Origin: Artocarpus heterophyllus
Lineage: Eukaryota > Streptophyta > Magnoliopsida > Rosales > Moraceae
Reading direction: 5' to 3'
Assembly: GCA_025403435.1 (NCBI GenBank)
Contig: CM046338.1
Span: 21,908,392 to 21,972,391 of the forward strand
Length of the DNA stretch: 64,000 nt
Of the stretch, positions 55,408-64,000 are shown piece by piece. The notes beneath the pieces were generated by a model that saw only the letters and a list, made by a program, of their open reading frames with translations, searched no databases and had not been told where the DNA came from. How positions within the stretch are numbered: the stretch's first letter is position 1; each line of letters begins with the position of its first letter. The translations under genes were made by a program, and so were the position numbers.

Positions 55408-55841
55408 AATTATGCTGAGGGCCGACCTACGGGCCTCACGGGGGCTTGAGTCGGGCTGGGTACGCCACAATAAAACGCGCGTTTTATTGTGGCGTACGGC
55501 ACCGTCCCACCTCTTTATGTGGCGGCCGCCCACTCATCCGTACTGTCCCCTCTGGGGCCCACTAGTCCCTCAGGGATTTCTTTCGCGTCCCTCATGGTTC
55601 GAACCTCAAACCTCCCTTAAGAGGTTCTTATTTCCTTCCTGAGTACCAATTGAGCTAGCCCAATTGGTACTAGCCCAATTGGTACTCATGAAGGAAATAA
55701 GAACCTCTTAAGGGAGGTTTAAGGTTCGAATCATGAGGGACGCGAAAGAAAAACCCTGAGGGGCCAGAGGGCCCCAGAGGGGACAGTACGGATGAGTGGG
55801 CGGCCGCCACATAAAGAAGTGGGACGGTGCCGTACGCCACA
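55408..55841. mobile_element. Two inverted tRNA-SINE-like units at a deletion junction
   Basis: Left arm 55487-55657 (minus sense) and right arm 55671-55841 (plus sense) are near-perfect inverses. Each holds a pol III A box (TAGCCCAATTGG at 55671-55682; TAGCTCAATTGG on the minus strand at 55646-55657) and a B box (GGTTCGAATC at 55723-55732; GGTTCGAACC at 55596-55605). A 15-bp direct repeat (tagcccaattggtac) joins them at 55656-55685. The left unit continues to 55408 through a 38-bp perfect palindrome at 55460-55497. The right unit is cut short. The pair replaces 3975 bp of the Tat element. Confidence 0.75.
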
Positions 55842-56800
55842 ACATGTCTTCATGAGACCACGTAAACATGTCCTGATATTTGGTAGGAAGTCCTTCTAGA
55901 TCTGCCAGAATCTCAGGTCTCAGCTGGGATCTGAGTTGGACGGTGCGTTCAGGCCTTGCGGGATCTAAAGGGAATGACACCAAGTCTTCCACTAGGATGC
56001 CTCTTACTTCTTCCTCGGGCAGTCTGGGGTTGAGATCAAACAGTATCTTGGGCACCTGGTTAGCAGGCATTTTCGCCTCATCGACCACATAAATAGCCGA
56101 GACGCTTAGATGCTAAGCTATGGCGACCCTTACAACATTGGTGTAATAAGCTCGAAAATCCATCTAGGAAGAGCATATTACTCCAACCCCATCTTCCGTT
56201 GGAAATTTCATGGCCAGGTGATACATGGAGACCATGGCCCTCAACGCGTTTAACATCGGGCGACCGATGATGATGTTGTACTAAGAGGGCTTATCGACGA
56301 CTATAAAGTCGACGACCCGAGTGATCCGAGCAGCTCCTTCTTTGAAAGTCACGGGCAGGCTGACCTTCCCCACTGCTCAGACGCATTCTCCCGTGAAGCT
56401 GTAGAATGGGGTCTGGACTAGAACCAAGGTGGCATTGTTGATCCTTAGTTTGTCAAAGGCTTGCTTGAAGAGGATGTCGGTCGAGCTGCCGTTATCGATT
56501 AGAACTCACAGCACTACGTTGTTGGCGATAGGTAGCTCGCACACAAGGGCGTCGTTGTGTGGACGGATTAGCCGATTTGCTTCCTCCTTGGTGAATGTGA
56601 TCAGAACGTCTTGTTGGTGGCATATTTTGTTAACATGCTCGAACATGTTTATGAATTGGCCTCGCTCGATTAGCTGAGCTTCTCTAACATACAACCGCCG
56701 CCCACTCGATGTGTCCCTGGTGACAGGCCCACCAAATATCGTATGAATGATGTTCGAGGGTTTCGAGGTGTTCCCAGCATCTGCCCTTGAGTGGTTCGGT
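55842..56800 (-). pseudogene. Gypsy-B pol remnant (protease and N-terminal RT linker)
   Basis: On the minus strand it contains the DEAKMPA...VPKILFDL linker start (56088) and protease motif LIDNGSSTDIL at about 56480-56510, which keeps the glycine lost in copy A. Everything from reverse transcriptase to integrase is deleted. TAG and TGA codons interrupt it. Confidence 0.8.
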
Positions 56801-56869
56801 ACATCTCAACTTGACAGATCGTTTCTTCCCGAGGTAGAGCTCGGGGTTATGACTCGCTCAACAAATTCT

Positions 56870-58050
56870 CATAAATGACCTTCTCAAACTAGCTTTTCAA
56901 TTTAGTCTTTTAACTGAATGCATTCACGAGTGCTATGCCCCACGTCCTTGTAGAATTTGCAATACCTTGCTTGATCTTGCTTCACTTTGCTGCCCCTAAG
57001 CTTGGGTGGTGGCACCAGCAGGTTCTTACTACTTACCTGGGTGAGCACCTTGTCGATGGTCGCCACTAGTGGTGTGTAGCTTTGAAACTTACCCATCGGC
57101 ACCTTTGGCTTTTCGGATTTCTTCTCCTTCTTCTGCTTCTTACTCTGCTTAGCATTGTTCTGCTCCAGCGCCTACTTTTGCTTCTTGTCCTTCTTTGTCC
57201 CACTGGGGCTGGCCTCATGTTTGTAGCTTTTCATGTATTCCGCAACATCAGCATACCTCTGGGCGTTGCCGAGCATCTGTGAAAATGTGCTCGGCTGCTC
57301 GAAGGCCAATGATCAGGTCAATTTTTTATCTCGGAGGCCCCCTACAAAAATATGTTTGAGGGTCTCATCTTAGATGTGTTTGACCTTCAGTGCTGCCTGG
57401 GTAAACCGGTTGATATAGTCTAGGACATTCCCGTCCCCTTATTTGACGGCATACAGATATCTAATCTCTTTTCTCTACGTTTTTGTTGCTGAGAAGGCTG
57501 TCGAGAAGGCATTGACAAGTTGCTGAAAAGAAGAGATAAATGATGGGTCGAGCCTTCGTAACCATTACCGAGCAGGTCCAGTCATGATCAGCGAAAAGGC
57601 TTTGCATATTGTTGCGTCGCTGGCATTCTAGAGTAACATGTGTCCTTTGGAATAGTTCAACGTGCTCATCCGCGTTTGTGGTCCCATCATAAGCCTTGAT
57701 TTGTGAAACCTTGAATTTAGGCAGCATGGGGGCTCGCATTATGATGTCCGAGAAAGGTGGATCTAAGGCCCCTGCATTGTATAGGCCGAAGCGGTTGTTT
57801 CAGATTTCATCGATTTGGCATTACAGCGCCCAGAACTAGTGACTGTTAGTGTCTTCGGGCAGTTCGACCATGTAGGGTACTCTGCCCTCCATGCGGTCAT
57901 CGGCCCCAGGCTGATAATTTCGACGTGCTTCCCCTTGTTGTCCGAGCAGGTCAAATACTGAAGCTCGAAAACCTTGAGGAGATGGAACCCGTGCTGCTTG
58001 AGGGTTGAGAAGGCCTTCTTGGACAAATCAATTATTGGCTAAGACGCCAT
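56870..58050 (-). pseudogene. Gypsy-B gag remnant
   Basis: Minus-strand ATG at 58050 with the same early TAG as in copy A. KAYDGTTNADEHVELF at about 57695 and a knuckle YCKFYKDVGHSTREC near 56950 are readable. Many stops remain between them. Confidence 0.8.
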
Positions 58051-58474
58051 GCGTGGATCCCCTCGAGCACTCAGAATCGGTCTCTTTACGGTCGACCACG
58101 TCCCGTCCTACCCGACCTCCGGCCTAGTCAGCTAGGGCCGGAGGTGGCAGGGCAGGTGTGGCCTGGCATTGAGCCTATTGGGCGAGCTGTTGAGTTAAGA
58201 TCCGAACCACATTTGTAAGCTCTCAGATCAGATCTTGAGCAATGGCTGCTTGTTCGGCCCTGGTCGGGCTTCCCTGCCCCCTGGACCGAGATCGTGTGGC
58301 CCGAGGGCTGCCTCTAGGCCTACCTGTGTTCGGTTGCTGATTTCTTACATCTCCCTACCCTTCCTGTCGGGCAGCATCGTCTCTGGCGTTCCCTCGAGTC
58401 ACCATCTCCGGTCTCAGAGGAAAGGTGGTTAGTGTCTGATTGAAGGTGTAGGCGTCCTCCTTCTAGCACTAAAA

Positions 58475-59113
58475 TGTTGATGTTTACCGTACTCTGGCAT
58501 CAGATCAATACCACGTGCAGTTGTGCAAGGTCTAGTTCTTCTCGGACCGCCTCTGCCTGGTCAAGCGTACCTACAACAAGAGGAGGGATGCTTTGAAGGT
58601 AAGAGGAGAAGATGTTGGTCAGTAGACAAGGGCTCTTCGATGCTCAAGGCAGGGGTTGCTCGGTAGAGGACGGGAGCTTGTTAGGTGGGAAGAGGTCTCT
58701 CTCTAGAATGTAATAAATGCATCCAATTTAAAGGCTACCACTTAGACCGGGTGTCAGGTGGGTTTTACCCACAACCTGAGTGTCACATCAAGACGTGTCG
58801 ACAGTAGGTGACAAGTGTCACGTCTCCCTGTCGACGGATTAGATCCCATCAGACGGTGAGTTATTTGCCGTTTGTAGGCCTATGGTAGCGAGTAGCAGTC
58901 TGCCTATGAGTGAAGTTAGTCCGACCCGAGCTAGTACATAGTCCGAGGTGGCAGCTTGCTTAGGGTACTGCCTCGGGGGCCCTAAGAAGCACCTCGAACT
59001 GAACGCACATTGCCATCAAGATCGGTAGTTTGCTCCCTAGAATTCCTGCCGAGCTATTTAGCCGACCACTGAAGTTCATCTCCTCGTCGGTAATGCCGAG
59101 CTCACCCTCAATA
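58475..59113 (-). repeat. Gypsy-B right LTR
   Basis: 639 bp; ends CTCAATA before GTGAT. A degraded primer site (tagtgctag on the minus strand, 58454-58472) sits beside it as in copy A. Confidence 0.9.
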
Positions 59114-59118
59114 GTGAT

Positions 59119-60004
59119 TATTATAGTAATGATGGTGGTGGGTTTTTTAATGTTATGGTCGTGGCAGTGATGATAATGATGAAGTGGTGTTTATTTATTT
59201 TTGTGATGTTATGATGGTAGAGTTGATAATAGTAACGATGGTGGTTGTTTGATGATTATTGTGGTGTTTATCCTTGTGGTTTGATGTTTATGTTAGTTTT
59301 TAAGTGTAATTTATATATAAATACATGTATTAATTGGTTTATGATCTTGTTAGGTTTTTGAATACGTAAGTGTGGTTTGAATAAGTTAGATTATTCTCTA
59401 AATATGCAAGTTTGGCTCGAATATGTTTGATTATGGTTTTAGAATATGCAAGTTTAGTTTGAATATGTAAGTTATGCTTTTGAATATATTTTTAGTTTTG
59501 TTGATAATAGGTTTTAAATTGAGATAATGGGTGATTTTGTATTTAGTTTGTATTTAAATTGAGATAATGGATATTAATAGGGTTTATATTGTTGTCTTTT
59601 GGTAATATATTATTATAGAGATTTTTACGAGAATTTAGGTTATGTAAATCATGTTTTTTTACTTTGATAGGTAGTATGTGTAAATAAAATGTGATTATTA
59701 TAATTGAATAATATTTAAAAGTGATTAATTAAAAATAAAAGGTAAGTGACTCTTAATAAAATAAAATTTAATAAATTTTTCATTTTAATTCATTATAATA
59801 AAAATTCACAATACTTAATAAAATATAAGAATAAGCTTAAATTAAATAACAATATTCTAGTTAATATAAAGTAAGAAATATTTAGTAATGTGTAATACCC
59901 TTTTACGGAACATTACCTTATCCGTTACTTAATGCTATTCAATATATTTTGTCATAATTACATTGATGAATAAAGCCCAATAAAGTAAAAGTTAGAAAAA
60001 TCTT
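59119..60004. other. AT-rich host flank, copy B, no gene
   Basis: Matches 21896-22797 with few differences. No ORF of note. Confidence 0.5.
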
Positions 60005-60436
60005 GATAATAATTTTTTTAAAAGAAAATCATCACCGCCTCCAGTGATCAAAGCCATTTGTAAAGGCTTGGTTTACGATGCACTTGTGATCAAATTGAAT
60101 GTCGCAAACTCTGAAATCGGTCTAATATTGGTCGACAAAGTTAGCTCAGCGGACATTCTTATCCTTTTGATGTTAAAGGAGTTGGAGATCGACGAGAAGG
60201 AAATTAAAAAGACCAACACTACCTTGTTCGACTTGAATGCCTTGCTTGAGTCTCACTCGAAGCGGCAGCAGCGTTGTCTTGAAAAACTGATTTCCTTGTC
60301 TTCGACTTTGAAACCAAGGTTACTTCTTCGAAAATCAAGTGAACTTTGCTGGAAAGGCAAGGGACCTCCTCCTAATGCCAAATTATTGATGACTCAATTC
60401 GTCATCAAGATTGTGATAATTGAGAGAGATGGATGA
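60005..60436 (+). pseudogene. Gypsy protease fragment ORF, copy B
   Basis: Same 130-codon GTG-started frame as 22798-23229, with the LVDKVSSADIL motif. About five residue changes; still open in both copies, which could be chance given the young duplication. Confidence 0.6.
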
Positions 60437-61663
60437 TAAATAGATTAGGAGAAAAATTAATGTTTGAATTGAAACGAAAAAGTAAATGAACACTGGAATT
60501 TATAGTGGTTCGGTCCTATATTCACATGTTGTTCTTCACTATAATTCTTTGGAAAGATAAACACTTGAAATCCTCACCAAATACTCGGATTTATTTCTCA
60601 AAATCCTCACCAAATACTCGTATGTATTTCACAAAATCTAATCTCAAAAAATAAAGCCTCTCATTCTCCAAAATTGAAACCACCTATTGTCTCTCACTCT
60701 ACGATTTATAAAGAAGCCTTCATCCAAAAAACAGCTCCCAAAACTACTCCTTCTCCCATAACTATTGTCCCCACATTCTTATCTCGATTGGTATCATCTC
60801 ATTTTTCCACGTGGAGGTGACTGCTCTCCCATGTCCTTTACTTTTTGTCGCCTTCTCCAAATTCTAAAACGTGTAAAGGTTTCTCCGATAGTTACTCCAA
60901 ATGACTTGTAATGAGACGATTACCTTGGGTGATCTCTTATAGATAAAATATGTATATGATTCGTGATAGTATAATGAGGTTTCACCATATCAATGTAGAG
61001 TAAAGAAATGGTCCTTCGTTTGCACATTCTCACTTACCTCGGCTTTACTCTCACACTAGCTCCTAATTCGGCCTTGCTCGAATGTTAGCTTCTCATCTCA
61101 ACAAGTGTGGGGAGCTTCTTTAATCCAATGGTTGTATTCTTGTGAAGAGCATTAAATGCTTTAATTTGAATCTATTTCCTAGCACTTTAAAACATAATGG
61201 TGCAATTAATTTGAATCTATTTCCTAGCACTTTAAAACATAATGGTGCAACACTTACATATCTCTTATGATTACATGTCAAAAAAAATTACCAAATATTC
61301 TAAGCTAGTTATGTTTTTTTTTTTTAAGAGAGATTATTATTAAAGATGTTTTAAATATGTTAAATAATGGTTTGAGAGGTCGGATCATTACATAATGTTA
61401 GGATTTTGTGGCAAGAAGATAACACCAAAAATGGTAAGTGTGATATTTGATTTTTTTATTTATTATCAATTTCAATTTATTGTGTACTTGTTTGTAATTT
61501 GATTTATTTACAATTATTATTGTATTAGTTTTCAAAATATTGGGATTGCAAATATGTAATATTTTAGAACATAAATGAATTGTTAGGTCAAATAGGGAAT
61601 AAAACACAGAATATTAAAAGCCACATGTGAGAAAATCATAAAAATTGCATTTTTTCTTGTTGA
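60437..61663. other. Intergenic, copy B, no gene seen
   Basis: Matches 23230-24375. Contains a 45-bp tandem duplication at 61163-61252 (unit begins 'aatttgaatctatttcc'), single-copy in A. Confidence 0.5.
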
Positions 61664-61915
61664 ATGACATTAAACGATGCTTTAATTAAAACTACACATA
61701 AAAAAACCATCGTCTATTATGACACCTGGCACACCAAATTGTCAACCGAGAAGATATATGAGGGCGGATACAAATCGATATTGTGTTCTACCATATATGA
61801 TGACTATGATAGAACGATTGTTTCAACAATCGTGTTTTCTTTTCAGGTTGGTTTTCGACTATTAAAAACGGTCGTTAAAGGAGCTATTTGTTGTAGGGAA
61901 ACATATATAGGCTAG
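61664..61915 (+). CDS. Small unknown ORF, open only in copy B
   Basis: 83 codons from ATG at 61664, beginning MTLNDALIKT and ending in TYIG. No signal peptide, membrane segment or known domain. Codons near the middle form the palindrome 'acgattgtttcaacaatcgt'. The frame is broken in copy A. Probably not a gene, but it is the one small ORF whose status differs between copies. Confidence 0.2.
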   Translation: MTLNDALIKTTHKKTIVYYDTWHTKLSTEKIYEGGYKSILCSTIYDDYDRTIVSTIVFSFQVGFRLLKTVVKGAICCRETYIG

Positions 61916-64000
61916 TCCTTGGGTTCAGACCGCTGTACCAACCATCCTAGTATTTCCGATCCTTGAGATTACATTTGACGGTGCTCAATTACCCAAGGGC
62001 ATTATAATTTGCTATTTGTTTTTGACAGCCCATAGCCCGTTAATTCCCCCCAGCCTTTGAATAAAAAAATGGCATCTCGTTTTTTACGGAACCTTTGTTG
62101 CCCAATTTGGATATTCACATATTTACTGCATAGCTTTTTTTCAACTTGCAGCAACTGTTGTTAACACGAGAATGTTTAGAAATCAAATTAAAACTTAAAA
62201 GTTATAATATATAAAAATCTTTTGCTATAGTATATTTTTACTTTATATTATAAAATAAAAAAGCTTGGCATTACAATAGTTGCAATTTTGATATTGAAAC
62301 TTCGTTTAACATTTACATTTGTCAAAAATGGACTTTATGAAACTTTCCCCAATACCTTAAAAAGCATATGTGCTTATATATGCTAGAAAGTGGAATACTT
62401 TTATGTTTGTGAGAAGAATTCAAACTGATCTTTTGAACATTTTTGACACAAAATAAGCATGTAAGAGACTTATATTATATCTGTCGAGAGTTTGGTATTA
62501 TCATGACTTGAAGTGCAAAGTTCAAGCCGATATTGTCAAATAGGGGGTATATCAAACTATTATTGGCTTGTTAAGCAATGTTTTCCTCTTCTTTAATATC
62601 CTTGTTTTCTTATATAACAACATGGCTTGAAATTTTCATTGTAATGTGGATAATTAGATGATTGGACAATTGATACGGCTCATTTACATTAGCCATATAG
62701 CTCATTGATATTGAGCAGTGGTTTTTTTTTTTTTTTTAGATTTACAATTTCTAATTTAAATAGTTGACGAAAATTGATATTCTTTAACATCTTAAAGGAT
62801 ACATGATATGCCACTAATGCTTTGTAAAATCTAACATTTCCGACCATTTCCTTTTCTTTTCTTTTTTTTTTTCTTTTTAACGTTTAAGCATAACGTTTTT
62901 AAGGGAAAAAGAGAGAGATAGAGAGAAAATATTGCATTCGATATATTAATGAATCAAACCATATACAACTTCAGATCCAATACATGAGGAAGATTTATGT
63001 GGTGTTTGGTAATATGAATTAGAACTAAAATTTTTGGTTGTTACAATTTACAGCTCTCACATGCTACAGTGTAAAGAAAAAGTGTGTTAAAGCTCTCACA
63101 TGCTATAATGTTTTTAACTAAAATTAGTTCAAAACATTAGTTTTAACCAATGCTCACACACAGCCTCACTCATTTATGCATCAAGTTTGAAGCATGTTTG
63201 GCATTATTTCCTAACTTTGCCTTTTTTGAGTTTTAAAATTGTCTTGTGTTTGGATGATCTAATACAGGAATATTTACACTCACAACTTATAAATTTAACT
63301 AATGTTACAATGACACTCTTTTAACAAAACTTTAACCACACTATCGCTGTTGTTAATTTTTTTAATCAAGGTTAATAATTCCTCTAAACTAATAAAAACA
63401 CAATTTGGCCAATAAAATATGCATAAAACATTGATTTTGTCCCTTCAAAAAAATTAAGATTTCCCAAAACAAAGCATTGAAGAATGCATCTATTGACACC
63501 CCTATCTTACCTTTTACAAATCCTTTCTTAAAACATCTCCATTCTACTTGTTACACCCTTTTAAAATACCAACAAAGTACCCATACAACTAAATAGTGTT
63601 GTTTTTCTTTTTTTCTTTCTTCAACCAACCAAACTCATACTTTTTTCAATTACTTTTTTATGTAAGAAAAAAACACTGATCATTTGGCATGGAGCATCCC
63701 TTTTTTAACCTCATGGGTTAAAACTCCACTACTCATAAAATAATAGGTCTTAACCTAACATATATACTATAAACTAAACAAGGTCTCACTGTTTCGTGAG
63801 TAATAGGATTTTACCCGATGGGTTTAAAAAGAATGTTTCTTTGTTATAAGAGTGCCGTAGTCTCTATTGTCATTAACAAATTTTCCACACAGAGAAAGAA
63901 GGTGCTGCTGATAAAGACTATAGCTGAGGAGACTAATTGCGAGAATCTTCCCTTCTTTTTTTTTTTTTCCTTTCTTTGAATCATAATTTAAATGAGGTTG
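61916..64000. other. AT-rich flank, copy B, to window end
   Basis: Matches 24629-26707. Includes the MITE-like element at about 63001-63166. No gene seen. Confidence 0.5.

Larger units (their letters stand above)
50246..59113 (-). mobile_element. Gypsy-B, Tat-type element, internally deleted
   Basis: This is the copy of Gypsy-A at the same site, with perfect GTGAT target duplications at 50241-50245 and 59114-59118. The LTRs are kept. Part of the antisense gene and all RT, RNase H and integrase are missing; gag and protease remain as remnants. The shared stops show that the element was already inactive when the segment duplicated. Confidence 0.93.
50063..64000. repeat. Duplicated segment, copy B (runs off the window)
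   Basis: This matches copy A from 'ttttttacccccaggtag' on, with a constant order of features. Differences: solo LTR inserted at 52218, 3975 bp of A (14646-18620) replaced by 434 bp at 55408-55841, a 45-bp local tandem duplication at 61163-61252, and a 34-bp indel near 61624. The match is still intact at position 64000. Confidence 0.95.

Noticed and set aside
55671..55732. Possible tRNA gene (A and B boxes)
   Set aside because: The boxes are good, but the sequence between and after them does not form a tRNA cloverleaf that I can find, and no acceptor stem closes. A tRNA-derived SINE fits better.

Overview
The window is nuclear DNA of a flowering plant, almost certainly a eudicot. It carries a spliced TIR-NBS-LRR (TNL) immune receptor gene, and TNLs are missing from grasses. 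It also has AT-rich introns, CpG-depleted LTR retrotransposons, foldback elements and a plant-type tRNA-derived SINE pair. There are no operons, rRNA, functional tRNA genes or CRISPR. I cannot name the species from the sequence.

Left to right: (1) 1-899 is the end of a long LTR, followed by decayed tandem repeats. (2) 1779-11478 is a complete, young Ty1/copia element (Copia-1, + strand) with 2034-bp LTRs, a CCTCT target duplication and one polyprotein frame closed only by three nonsense codons. Its leader holds a palindrome array and a run of hairpins. (3) 11671-26707 and 50063-64000 are two copies of one segment in direct orientation, 38,392 bp apart. Each holds the same Ty3/gypsy element of the Tat type. 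Its gag and pol lie on the minus strand, and an extra gene-like reading frame lies on the plus strand with its own TATA box and poly(A) signal. (4) 30012-48268 (minus strand) is one TNL gene: TIR exon, NB-ARC exon, two LRR exons, then three successive exons each resembling a C-JID/post-LRR module. Introns 1 and 2 are 6.8 and 6.0 kb, and intron 2 contains an old copia element (Copia-2, 34344-39037) in opposite orientation.

Nesting gives a history. The Tat element inserted with target GTGAT and gained several stops. The segment, probably the whole 38.4-kb unit with the TNL, then duplicated in tandem. Copy B later gained a 2.36-kb solo LTR (GGTTC target duplication) and lost about 4 kb of pol, which is replaced by two inverted tRNA-SINE-like units. 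If the duplication is a full tandem one, a second TNL should begin about 3.3 kb right of the window.

The only host gene I can support is the TNL. Its product should be an intracellular receptor using a TIR NADase, a nucleotide switch and LRR/C-JID recognition. Its frame is broken at three T-runs, each with one base too many, so it is either a young pseudogene or carries sequencing errors. Exon edges, target duplications and palindromes were read by eye. No alignment or search was run.
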